From Penicillus capitatus (Eukaryota > Chlorophyta): a stretch of DNA of 64,000 nt. This document shows positions 1-10,357 of this stretch, piece after piece. Location of the stretch: positions 248,001 to 312,000 of the forward strand of contig OZ287700.1 of NCBI GenBank assembly GCA_965649825.1, written 5' to 3'. Positions within the stretch are counted from its first letter, which is position 1, and each line of letters begins with the position of its first letter. The notes under the pieces are model-generated. The model searched no databases, was not told where the DNA came from, and was given only the letters and a program-made list of their open reading frames with translations. Both the position numbers and the translations under genes were made by a program.

Positions 1-2302
1 TGGACGTCACATCCGTCAAATCAATTGGAGCACGGACTGGACGAAAAGCGTCGGACTGGAAGGTTTTTTGGGGCATCGATCCCAGAACTTTCTCGAGATC
101 CAAATCCACGGCCGGATCAGGAAGATCAGATTTCAAGACGATGCGGCCTGTCCCAGAGATCTCTCCCAAAACTTGCATGTCACACTTTTCCCTCTCACAG
201 ATCTCACTCAAAAGTTCTCTGTGCTGTGAACGGATGAGCAGACAATCGTTCTCTTGGTACTCGGCACCCCAGATCTCGAGAACAGACATTGTTGGATCAC
301 CAAGGGTAACCTGTCGGATGTCGATGTCGGCACCCTTGGGATAGATAATCTCTTTGACCACATTGCAATTGCCACCTGCCCCCTGATCATGAATCTGCAC
401 GATGGGATTCTCATTGCCCATTTCCACGCAGGCTCGCACCACTCTCCACAATTTCTGAGCCATTTCAGCATCACCTCGCTGCCAGCGAAACGTCACATCA
501 ACATCAAACCAAGAATCTTTGCCATACCTGCACTGCATTGAAATCCAGATCGACTCGATTGGACCCCCCGGGGAGACTGGAGGCGGCGCCGCCACCCATG
601 CCAATGCGATAAGCCGGACCTCCAATCTTGACAACGAGCATGGATACCTCTCCATCGTCCTTCTTGAGATGCTGGTGATCGATGTGACCGATCCCACCGC
701 TAAACATGATCGGTTTGATCCATTCCCGGCGAGACCCGTCTGGCAGACGCTGCCCAAATGTCCGAGTGTAGCCCGCAACAACGGGTTCGCCAAATTTGTT
801 TCCGTAATCCAAGGCGCCGTTGCTGGCTTCGATGAGGATCTGATTCGGCCGGGCGAGATTCTCTGGATAGACGAATGCAGGATCACTCCACTGATGCAGA
901 GTACGATAGGGAGCATCTTCAGGCGACTCCAAGAACTCGAGGTTCCCAACACAGTAACCTGCCGTTGCACCTCCCATGATGGAACCTTTCCCCGTAGCAT
1001 GGGTATCACGAATGCGTCCTCCAGCTCCCGTTTCAGCCCCTAAGGCATTGCCCCGTTGCTGTGCTCTCTGCAAGGATATTGCTAAACCTGGACATGGCGC
1101 AACCGCACAGGGGAAGTTGTGTGTCTCGGCTGTGAACAGAATATCCCAGTCCTGTTCCTTAACCGTCAATGGACTGCATTGCCCGGCTCGAAGAGGGAGA
1201 AGAGGATGGACAGTGCCTCCACGTAATGCCGAAGAATTATCGTCGAATGCAATAACACTATTGTTCGGATGTGCCTTGAGCGGCGCTTGGACCATCTCCA
1301 TCAACGTCTGCGGCATTTGGGTTCCATCAACGACCACTTTACCCTTGAAGTACCAATGCCTAGAGAACAAGCGAAATCTGAGAGAGATCCTGATGATGAG
1401 GGAATAGATAGACCTTGAGTGTTCGCTATTGGACTGGGCGATGTCAAAGAGTTCGACATTTGTGGGATCCCGTTTCATATCGTGTCGAAAGAGTGAGGTG
1501 TAATAATCCAGATCCCATGCATCGAACGCCAATCCCATTTCCTACAGCAGACGTACGGTTTCTTCAAAAGAAGCGTCAGTATTCAGACGTCGTTGATCGC
1601 TTCCAGCGCTGCTCGGCCGTTTTGCATCACAGGAATGGATGTGACAGGACTTGGGGCGAGATCGGAATGCAATGAGACCAACGGTTCAGTGTAGATCTGT
1701 TCCGTCATTCGATCAGAGACCTGAAGACCACAGGTTCGGCGTGATTCTCGGCAATGTGTGTCGACGGACGGCATTGGCGAAGAGGGTGCGATCGGAGGGT
1801 GTCAATGGCGTCGATGTGCCGATGCGATAGCGCACGGATCTTTCGATGCGACGGATGTCATGAAGTCCACAGGCATGACAGATCGAAACGGCATTGGTCG
1901 ACCAGGCCGTCGAAAAATTCAATCGTGGCCCAATCTCCACCACGTCATATGACACGCCATCGTCTCGCACTCCGTTTTCCAGGTCGCTCTCAGAAACGAG
2001 GCTCCCTGTCTCAAACGTCTCTTCTAATAACCACCGCAGCACTGTCATTTGTTCCGCCGCCAAGCCTCCCGTCACCTCAACGTTGAAGCACTACATACAG
2101 GACGCGTTTCAAAAGAGTGAGCACATGTGTGACCGCGAAGTCGTGCCATTTCACGATCGAGGGATCGAAGAGTGGATGGATCAAAGGATCCTGTTTTGAG
2201 TTTGAGCTTCATCGAAAACTCCTCCGCCTCATTGAGCGGAACGCTGCGGTACCATCGCATCACGTGTGAAGCCGTGACAGCTTCCTGAACAAACAAACGC
2301 AT
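1..2302 (-). CDS. PFAS: Phosphoribosylformylglycinamidine synthase (FGAM synthase, PurL/PFAS), 3' end outside window
   Basis: Fourth step of purine synthesis: glutamine-dependent conversion of FGAR to FGAM in the cytosol. Exons 528-1359, 1414-1541, 1589-1720 and 1770-2090 encode the N-terminal and first AIRS-like parts, with hallmarks GPRLNFSTAWSTNAVSIC, SDRMTEQ, FDIAQSNSEHSRHW and AETHNFPCAVAP. Exon 1-478 continues with HDQGAGGNCNVVKE. The glutaminase domain lies beyond base 1. Introns 479-527, 1360-1413, 1542-1588, 1721-1769 and 2091-2133 are 43-54 nt; removing them restores the conserved text exactly (SEHSR|HW, EAIND|EMGL, FANA|VSDRMTE). The 5' end is less certain: small exons 2134-2190 and 2243-2260 or 2243-2302 are likely, with ATG at 2260 or 2302. 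A possible 5'-UTR intron spans 2285-2335. The in-frame TAG at about 1543 lies inside an intron, so it is not a broken codon. Confidence 0.93.
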
Positions 2303-2379
2303 CTCACTCTTGCGCATTCTCTCACACTTTCCCACCGTTTCCGTCGTCGATGCGGACGTCAAAGGCCACATCTTTCGCC
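2303..2379. promoter_or_regulatory. Short divergent region between PurL and Sec5
   Basis: The two genes start within about 50-120 bases of each other, depending on which ATGs are used (2260 or 2302; 2350 or 2380). Any promoter must therefore be bidirectional or overlap the coding ends. The stretch 2303-2330 carries both forms of the recurrent intron motif, TCACTCTTG and TCACACTTT, and may be a PurL 5'-UTR intron (2285-2335). No TATA-like box is evident. Confidence 0.4.
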
Positions 2380-5300
2380 ATGGTCTCACACACACCGCCC
2401 GAGACGCAGGGCATCGACGGTGCGATCGAATCGATCTGGAAACTGAGCGATCTCGAACAGACGGCGCTCTCCGCTGGCCGAGCCACCTCATTACACAACG
2501 CCTTCTCCTCACGCTTCGCGTTTGATCCCGCTCACCGTCGCGGCGCCCATGGTGTCACGTTGCGTCTTGGTATCGACGTCAACCCTTCCAGTATCATCAT
2601 CTCCGACATGTATGTTCGTTCGTGCGTTCGTTCAGTCCTATCCGTTTGTTTATGATGTCAAGTGAAGACGTGTCGAAGTCTCGCCGCGTCACGCGGGAAG
2701 ATACATTGGAAGACGCAAAATTCTTTGATTTCACTGTCTCCACGCCTCTCGTCTTCGCAGCGCAGCCCTCAGACGAGCTCCCCCCTCTCAAAGAAGAAGA
2801 ACTGGTGGACGGGACCATTGAATCGCGCACCGAGTTTCCTGGACCACAAAAATGGGAAGAGACCTATCAGGCTGACCTCCAAGGCGAAGCCGACCGCATT
2901 CTCCAAAACTTCACCAAGACTCCCGTCGACAGCAACTTCGACAGCTCCATGCCACAGACCTCGACCGTGGCCGATGATAATCTCGCCGATCGATTGGGAA
3001 AAGGATTTCTGGATCCGGCGACGCTCATGTTACAGATACAGGAAAACAACGCGCTGCATTTTACGACCTCCGTTCGCCGCTCCCTGGGCGCCACACAGTT
3101 TGCACGGATCACCAGTCGAATGGGATTTCATTCGCGCAGTGCCAGTCGCATACGAGAGGAGCGAAGACGTCAGGAGCTACGTGATCGCGTCCTGCCATCC
3201 AGTTCCAGTTTCAGTCCGGAGTTCTATCTGAGTCATGTCCACGCGGAGACATCCCTGTCGGAGTTGCAGGAAGGCATGCGGTTTCTCGAAGTGGAGCTGT
3301 CCAAACGGACGGGTCAGTTGAAGACGTTAGTCAAGGAGCACTTCGAGGGATTCATCTCCTGTAAAAATTCGATCGATGATGTGCACGTGCGCCTCCGGAG
3401 GAACGAGACACAGAACAGCGGCGCCAATACGGCATCGCTGAAGGCATCCCTTGCCGCTGTACAGACAGAATTGCTGAATTCGTTTTCGCCGATTCTGGAG
3501 AGACAGGACAAACTGGAACAGCTGAAACACGTCATGGAGATTCTTAAGCGATTTCAGTCGTCCTTCAATCTGCCGTCCAATATCCGACAGCTGTCACACA
3601 ACCGCGATTTTCAGCAGGTCGTCAGCGAATACCGCCGGGCGAAATCGACGATGGCAGGGGCGGAGGTGAAGATCTGGCGGAGTCTGTTCGAAGAGGTCAA
3701 GAAAGAGACGACTGACGTGTGCATGAAGATTCATAAGACATTGGAAGATCCCTTACTCGATGTGGACGAAGTACAGGACCTCATCACCTGTCTCTGTCAG
3801 CTGCGAAACGAAGGCTTGGAGTTTGCCTTCACCGTGGAGCCCGTGTCGCTGTGGCTGGTGCATGTGGAGGAGTATGTGCATCAAGAGGTCGATCGACTGA
3901 CAAGACGACACCGTCGCCAGATAGAGAGCGCCGTGCGTTTGGAGGACACGCCAAAAAAGCGTTCCACATTGACAGGGCCTTATGACAGAGATGTCACGAG
4001 GTTGGGCTCGCTGGTCGAAACCCCCTGTGTAGCACAGCAATGCACGGAGTATACGACACGGCTTTGTCTCTTGCTGACGGAACATTTGCCGAAACTGTGG
4101 AAGCTCAAACGCCATCCCCAGCTGCAGAAGATGCCAGACATCGACAACGAGATTCAGAAAGAGATCTGGAAAGAGCTCGACAGTGTGGACGCCATCACCC
4201 GTGGCATCATGGACGCCTTTACAGGCCGAATTGTGCTAACCGTAGAGAACATGCTCATGTCTGACGGACTGCTCTCGCCTTGCGTCTTCACTCTGCTCAA
4301 GGAGCTGCGTCTGTTTGCCTCAGACATGAAAGTCCGCACTCCGTGCCGTCATTGAGCAGACGTATGTATGGATGGTGATGTAGGATTGCCCGACATCGTG
4401 TATGGAGACGTTGACAGATTTGGTCCACGAATGCTTCGAAATGTGCGTCAACTATCTCTGTACCTATCTCAGACAGCAGATGGCGTCTCTGGGCGAATGG
4501 GAGGATTGGAAGATTCGAATCGGCAGTTACTGTCGCGGGCATCCCGTCACGAGCGTCCCTTACAAACTGGGTCAGGCCGTGCGCGATGTCATGGAGCAGT
4601 TTCGTCAGATCAAGTCCGAACAGGACCAGTGGACAGACGTCCGTATCCAAACCGAAGCAAAGAGCCTGAATAATGCATTCAATGAGTGCTTTGAGTCGTT
4701 TGCTATGGCCGTCGAAGGTTTAGCCGTGGAGATCGTCGAACCCCACGATGGCAACGGCCAGCACGATGCGCATGTATGGGCTGTCGGTGTCGAGATCTCA
4801 CTCTTCTCAAAAAGTGTGATGTAGATCCCCGAGATCTCGAAGCTGTTGATTTTGATCAGTAATTCTATGTACATTCGTCAACGCATTGTTCCGGAGCTGA
4901 TGCGACAGTACTCCGAATTTATCAAGGGCCCAGAAGAGAATAACTCCCTGTTGATGCAGTTTCAGAATCTCGAACAGACAATGGTGCAGCGCTTTATCGA
5001 GCACGCCAAGAAAATGACAGAGAAGGCCATCGACGCCACCATCGCCTCCGAAAAAGAATCGCCGCCGATGAAGCTCTCCGAATTTCGCGCCACCGATGCA
5101 CCGTCCACATGGATCGCTGTGATTGCCGATGTCCACAGCGAGTTGATCAAATACGCCCCGTCTAAAGTCGATGTCGTCCTTCCTGCTATGGTGCTGCATC
5201 TGATACGTCGAATAAAGCTCAGGATACAAGATCTGAAACACCTCGGCTTCTTGCTGCAGATGTATATCGATGTGATGTTCGTCGACAATGTCTTCAAAGG

Positions 5301-5604
5301 CATCGATCTCCGGGATGTGCACAAAGCCTGGGATGCCATCTATGAGAAACTGAACCATTTGATCTCAGCTCAGATCCGTTTCATGAAGGACATGGATAAG
5401 GATATGGATTATCCAGAAGAGGATACAGGGATGAACGTGCTGAACGTTTTTTCTGACAGTGACCTGGAGGATGTGGTGAAACTGGATAAGAAACTGCAGA
5501 GGCTGTTTAAGGACGGAATCAAAGAGAGCATTCGTGGGATGAGCATGAACCTCGCGTCGATGCGCATCTTTAAAACAAAAGACAAACTGAAATCATCATC
5601 ATAG
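2380..5604 (+). CDS. SEC5: Exocyst complex component Sec5 (EXOC2)
   Basis: Subunit of the exocyst, which tethers secretory vesicles to the plasma membrane. Exons 2380-2609, 2663-4331, 4384-4773 and 4825-5604 join in frame to about 1022 aa. The Sec5 signature is LVKEHFEGFISCKNSIDD near residue 235, followed by the long helical CATCHR-type body. The C-terminal exon has LLILISNSMYI, matching the animal LLIMLSNCCYT segment. Introns are 2610-2662 (53 nt), 4332-4383 (52 nt) and 4774-4824 (51 nt). The last contains TCACTCTT...AAAAAGTGTGA, a member of the recurrent intron motif. An in-frame ATG at 2350 is an alternative start. I see no clear IPT/TIG domain at the N-terminus, which animal Sec5 has. 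Confidence 0.88.
4774..4824 (+). repeat. Motif-bearing intron in Sec5 (hairpin form)
   Basis: This 51-nt GT-AG intron contains TCACTCTT, a five-base spacer, and AAAAGTGTGA. The two arms pair as an imperfect hairpin. Both arms recur in introns of unrelated genes in this window. Confidence 0.6.
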
Positions 5605-5688
5605 CATGGATCTGTGTAATATCGCCCATCATCACTCCGTAGAAGTGCGATTTCGTGTAAATAAGAGCATAACCTCCATGGTAATTGC

Positions 5689-7035
5689 TTAAGACTTTAA
5701 TGCGTATGTCTCCTCCAAGTACTTAATGATCTCGGTGCTCTCAAAAATGGCGACGCCTGTGTTGGGATCCTAAAAGTGTGACTAGTCGATAAGAGGGAGA
5801 TGGATAGAGAGAAGCAAACTTCGAGATAAGGAGCTTGGAAGACGCCCACTTTTTCTTTGAGTATTTCTTTCTTTGGACTCCCCCGTGCGCAGCAGATTTG
5901 CAAGAAAGGCAATTCCTAGCGATCGATGATGACGACGGTTAGAAAAAGAGTGAGAAAAGAATGAGATGGCACCAATTCGACGAGACATTCGCGGACGAAT
6001 CGGCTGAAAGGTGATGACTCAAATGCCCAAAACGTCAGCGGCTGATCTGGATACTTCGCCGGTCGATACACTCTTCCCTTGCCAAATCTAAATTCCACTC
6101 TCTCACTCTTTTCGCCAAGCCAAAAGAGTGACATACCTCACCAAGGAAAAGATGCCGCATGTAAAGGTCGTCAGAGGACCCAATCGGAGTGCAAGAGGCA
6201 CCTTGCCGTCTCCATAGTTGCGGAAGAGGTAACGAATAATGTCATTGGATTCGTACATAGAAGTGCCTGTATTGGGATCGATCATATATGGATTGCTAAT
6301 TTTTCCGCCTAGTTCCTGGAGACGTGGTCGATGGCGTGGCCCTCCGACCGGCGTTGGATAGAACATCACATCGAGGTCCAAAATACAGACAGCCTCGCGG
6401 ACTTTCTGGCAAAAGGGACATGCCTGAAACTCGTAGATCTCGATCGGCTGCTCCGGACGCTTGAAGGTCGAGATCTACAAAACCGTGGCCTCCTGTATGG
6501 CATCACACCATCTCACTCTAAGGCGCTCACTTTCGAAGTCGATTCGATGATATTTGGAAATCCTAACGGTTTAAACGGACGATAGGTGGACCCGTCATCG
6601 GGTTCCTAATGTGGCAGAGGGTGTGTAAGAGTGAGAGATGCTGAGGTCACACTTTTGAGAGGCTCAAGGAGTAACCTGCGACCAGCACTCCACTGCCGCC
6701 TCGAAGCGTCGCTGCCACCAATAACCCTATGACCTATGATGACCATCATACCATCACACACCATCACTCCTGTCGACGGAGACGGGCACTTCGAAAAAAC
6801 GTCCTTTGGGAATCTTGTACGCCGCCATCTCTTCCTGCCGAAACTTTACGACTTCGGTCTCCGATGCGACCTCCTTGATGGTCGTTCCTTCACTTGGACC
6901 GCTCGCTGACGGTCGGGCATGAAAGCGACGTCGGAAGGGTCCCTCGCTGCGTCGCGGAACCGAAGCTAAGGGTCGTTGGTTTGCCCAGTGCGCCAGGCCC
7001 TTGGCAGACGTGACAGATATCTTGCCGGAGGACAT
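5689..7035 (-). CDS. Tandem glutathione S-transferase N-terminal (thioredoxin-fold) protein, At5g03880-like
   Basis: Seven exons (5689-5769, 5820-5915, 5973-6087, 6137-6474, 6531-6605, 6653-6733 and about 6784/6790-7035) give about 343-345 aa, close to the plant relative. Two GST-N modules are visible. The first has a glutaredoxin-like YEFQACPFCQKVREAV active site and then IDPNTGTSMYESNDIIRYLF. The second has WAFESSPFSRFVRECLVEL and DPNTGVAIFESTEIIKYL. Its CPFC-position cysteines are replaced by SPFS, so only the first module keeps the CxxC. A GG-rich hydrophobic stretch (exon 6653-6733) precedes the first module. In plants the family is plastid-targeted; location here is inferred. All six introns (47-57 nt) contain the recurrent TCACTC/TCACAC motif, the highest density in the window. 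The donor of the first intron (6784 or 6790) is ambiguous. Confidence 0.9.
6088..6136 (-). repeat. Intron with perfect 10-bp inverted repeat
   Basis: This 49-nt intron holds TCACTCTTTT (6103-6112), a nine-base loop, and AAAAGAGTGA (6122-6131). It is the cleanest hairpin of the intron motif family. Confidence 0.75.
6606..6652 (-). repeat. Intron similar to a DDX47 intron
   Basis: Read on the minus strand it begins GTGTGACCTCAGCAT and runs on into TCTCACTCTT. A DDX47 intron (11708-11760, minus) begins GTGTGACCTCGCATTCTCAC, with the same order and spacing. The two genes are unrelated, so the match suggests common origin of the introns and not of the genes. Confidence 0.6.
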
Positions 7036-7152
7036 GGTGCTGTGAGATTCCTCGGATTGTTGAAGCCGTACGCGTTCGCGGTTTGCTGTTCGTTTTTTCC
7101 AGATGACTTTGATCGTAATTCTTCAGAAGAATGGAAGGGACGTAACATCATC
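7036..7152. promoter_or_regulatory. Divergent intergenic region, GST-N protein / peroxiredoxin Q
   Basis: These 117 bases separate two start codons pointing away from each other. They must carry both 5' UTRs and core promoters. I see no TATA-like box and no recurrent intron motif here. Confidence 0.35.
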
Positions 7153-7983
7153 ATGTGGGCGGCGGCAACGTTGAGATCCTCAGCCATCCGTACGGCGACG
7201 ATTCGTGCTGCCTCTCTACGTCGGACAACGTTCCTCCCTCGACGGTCGACCCTCTTCCCACGTCACATCACCACCGTCGACGCCCCCACACGAACTCTGG
7301 CCACCAAAATCACCGTGCGATGGGAGGCCGTCAAAATTATGAAAGACAACGAGGTGTTTAGGCAAGTATGCGAGTCGGAGAGAAGCTCGATGACTATCCC
7401 GAGTACTTCAAGTGTGATACCTCCTATCCTCTGACTAGGGTTAGATATGGCCCTGTAGCAAGGTGACGTCATCTCAGGGGAAGACGGTGTCGCTGTCGAG
7501 CTTCAAGGGCAGAAATCCGGTCGTCCTGTTCTTCTACCCTAAGGCGGGCACACCGGGATGCACGAAACAGGTCTGCATCCGCACTGACGAGGGATGGGTG
7601 ATCACATAGATTGCGTGTGCGTCCGTGCAGGCGCAGACATTTCGAGATCAATACGATCAGTTGACGAAACTGGGGGCCAAAGTATTTGGCATCAGTGGGG
7701 ACACCCTCGATGAGCAGAAATCTTTTGCCGCTGCACAGAATCTCCCCTTCCCTCTACTGGTCGACGCCAACGATGCCTTGCGAAAAGTCCCATCCATTTC
7801 ACTCCATACCTGCGAAACCATCGCCTGTAGGGATTCGGCATTCAAGGAGATCTCTTTGGCGCCCTTCCTGGTCGTCAAACCATCGTGATTGACAAATCGG
7901 GGACATGTATTCTGTCATACAACAACCAATTCAATCCTGAGTCTCATGCGAAAGAGGCCATCAAGGCATTGTCCGACGGTTAG
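7153..7983 (+). CDS. PRXQ: Peroxiredoxin Q / BCP-type thiol peroxidase with organelle presequence
   Basis: Reduces peroxides with a peroxidatic cysteine. Exons 7153-7314, 7362-7411, 7459-7570, 7631-7786 and 7831-7983 give 210 aa. The first 50 or so residues are rich in Ala, Arg, Ser and Thr with no acidic residue until late, typical of a mitochondrial or plastid presequence. The catalytic stretch is VLFFYPKAGTPGCTKQ followed by AQTFRDQYDQL, then VFGISGDTLDEQKSF and FPLLVDANDALRK. The usual PrxQ resolving cysteine, five residues after the catalytic one, is Gln here, which suggests 1-Cys behaviour or a different partner. Introns are 7315-7361, 7412-7458, 7571-7630 and 7787-7830. Confidence 0.9.
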
Positions 7984-8019
7984 CGAACACGCCTGTTTCT
8001 GTAGCGGATTTTGACGCTT

Positions 8020-10264
8020 CTACTGATCGTCTCCTTGCTGTACGACATGCAGCACGGCTAACTCTGCGTTGCCTTCGTGCTGTCTTAGCAGATCGATGAC
8101 GTGCGCCCGTGGAAAATTGAGCACGTCCATGACTTGATTGATCACCATCTCCGAGAGCTCCACCACACTTTCGTCGCTCGTCACACTACGCCAGCCCATA
8201 CTGGCACTGCGTTCGCTCTCTAGATACAGACAACGCACGCTTCAGATGCGATGGCTCGATCGGTGAGCGGCACCTCCGGGAGGGCGTTCGGCTTCTTGCC
8301 CTTCGCCATCGACGGTTGGAGGTATCGTCGGATGCGAGGCCAACTGCACTTCGGAGCTTCCGTGCAGCAGCACATCGATGCCGAGATTCTTAGAGAAGAT
8401 GTCTTGAAAACTGCGCACTCTGACCCACGACTGATGCTCGTCCAACAGAAACTTGATAAAATGAATCAACTGCGGCCCCGGAAGATTCATCGATTCCTGC
8501 AGGGCTGCCTGGAGAGCAGAACAGAGACGAGAGGTCGATGGATACTCAGCCTTGGGCGACATAATCATCGTCAACGTATCCTTCACACAGATCACACTTT
8601 CTCACACATCGACCCTCGATCGCGATCCACCTGCAGCTGCGGAAATAGATCTTCGTGGGATTTGACAATCGGCGTCAGATTTTTGCGCAGCAGCTCCAGG
8701 GCGACGTCGTAGCTTCCGCTCTCGGCCACGCGCAGCACTTCCAATCTCCACAGCTCGAAGAGCACTTGAGGGTATTTATTGTAGAGCTCCACATCGATCT
8801 CTTTCACTTGTTCGATCGTCTCCAAATATTTGCCGTCTTTCACTTTCTTAAGCAGTCGCAGAATGACTTTGAGATTGGGATCGTGTCGGTAGCTGAGTTT
8901 CTTCAGCTTGCGTACAGGGTAGCTTGGCTTATCGGCCTCAGAAAAGCACTTGGAGAGGCCTTCTCCCGATCCCTATGATCATCTCACAGCCACACGACCA
9001 CATACCATCCTCCTTACCTCTGGCTCCGAACCCGTCATCATCTCTGTATCCGATTTGGAATCGTGAAACTCCTCTTTGGCATCGATCTCTTCGGATTCCG
9101 ACTCGGACAGCTGCAGCAATCCTCTGAGAGCACAGGAGATGAGGGAGCAGTGAGTGATGGGACGGCAGTTTGCCTGTAGCCAGCGTATTCCAAGACGAGA
9201 TTGTTCAGTTCTTGTGTGTTGAGTTTCAGTCGACCGATTTCGCTTTCGAATGCCGTCGAGACATCTCCTTTGCTTCGCTGAAGGGCCTTGACTGCATCGG
9301 CCGTCGAAATGTCGAGCGCGTATTCGATGGCGTCGATATCTTTGTCCGAAATCTCGATCTTGGTCTCGTCTCCCATCGCCATGGGGGCCGGCGTTCGTTC
9401 GGCCACGTAGATCTTTTCGATCCATGGCGTCGTCTGCACTTCATCGACGAGCGTCTCCGTATCGCTCGCTCCGACATGCAGCAGCAAATATTTCAATACA
9501 TTAACGAGATCTGGATCTTTGAGACCTAGTGGTCACACATTGTGTTGGCGGCTGAGATGGGGGGCGGCAAAAGTGTGACCAAGAATGGATTTGAGTGTCC
9601 CGCAGATCAGTTCTCCCAAGTAATGACGTGACTCATCGGACCATTCGTATGAGACGGGGCTCTCCGACGCCGTCTCTTCGAAGACGAACATCAGGAGCAG
9701 TTTCTTGAATTCGTTGTAAGCTTCGGGATAGGCGTGTATGGCGGCGGGTGCCAAGACGTCCCGAATCCAGCCTAGTCACATCACTCAGAAATGCGATGCT
9801 TGAAAAAGAGTGAGATACGAAGGGCATCGGCATCGCCGGCAGATGTCTTCTTCCGCAGCATTTCCACCAGTATCTGTTTCTTCAGCAGAAATTGCAGCCG
9901 GCTGTCCTGCGCAGAGTGATGCGTGAGAAAGAGTGACATGCAAAAAGTGTGACTTCAAGGAGTTCAGGACAGAGCTCCCGAATGAGTTCCTTTGCTTTGT
10001 CAATCTCTCCGTCCTTGATAAAATCTTTGATGGCCAAACACTTGCGTTTCATTTCTTTCGTCGATTCGAAAGCGCCAGATTCCTGTACCGAGAGGTCCAT
10101 CATCGAGCAGACAGGTGTATGTTCGTTCGGGGTACCTCTGCGAGACCTTCGCACAGCATGTAGCTGAGGACCATCGAGTCCAGGGCGTTGAGGTTGATTC
10201 CGGTTCCTTGGCGAAGCTCCGGCATCTTTTTCTTTTTGGCCACCTTCGGTCGAAGGCAATTCAT
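8020..10264 (-). CDS. LisH-CTLH-CRA protein with extra UBA-like and second CTLH-like modules (GID/CTLH-complex type)
   Basis: Ten exons (10136-10264, 9954-10082, 9819-9906, 9581-9771, 9164-9526, 9018-9110, 8631-8972, 8350-8580, 8239-8300, 8020-8185) splice in frame to 597 aa. Order: LisH near residue 25 (LNALDSMVLSYMLCEGL); CTLH (AIKDFIKDGEIDKAKELI); CRA (AYPEAYNEFKKLLLMFVFEE, SYEWSDESRHYLGELI); a UBA-like helical bundle at about 200-240; a LisH-like ELNNLVLEYAGYR; an acidic linker; a second CTLH-like block (LYNKYPQVLFELWRLEVLRV, YDVALELLRKNLTPI); and a C-terminal UBA-like segment (VMDVLNFPRAHVIDLLRQHE). LisH-CTLH-CRA proteins such as RanBPM and GID8 scaffold an E3 ubiquitin ligase. I see no SPRY domain. 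Six of nine introns carry the recurrent motif. Two adjacent genes read as one is possible, but frame holds throughout. Confidence 0.75.
9527..9580 (-). repeat. Intron with terminal GTCACAC...GTGTGAC inverted repeat
   Basis: Read on the coding strand it begins GTCACACTTTTG and, just before its acceptor, has ATGTGTGACCACTAG. The 7-bp arms lie at opposite ends of a 54-nt intron, like terminal inverted repeats. Confidence 0.65.
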
Positions 10265-10357
10265 GAAAAGCGACGTGGCGCTGCGGACGCGACCGAGACA
10301 GACGGTACGACACTTTCCGCACACATGCGCTGCCAACTCTCCCAAACGCGCTCCCCA
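10265..10357. promoter_or_regulatory. Divergent region, LisH/CTLH protein and PIG-H
   Basis: These 93 bases lie between two opposite start codons (10264 minus, 10358 plus). A shared promoter is implied. No recognisable box was seen. Confidence 0.35.

Noticed and set aside
1542-1556. 15-nt intron of the Stentor type (GT...TAG) in PurL
   Set aside because: The 47-nt intron restores frame and homology; the 15-nt one leaves the frameshift.
1542-1590. In-frame TAG and apparent frameshift in PurL, hinting at a variant genetic code or pseudogene
   Set aside because: A 47-nt GT-AG intron (1542-1588) removes both and gives the expected EAIND|EMGLAFD.
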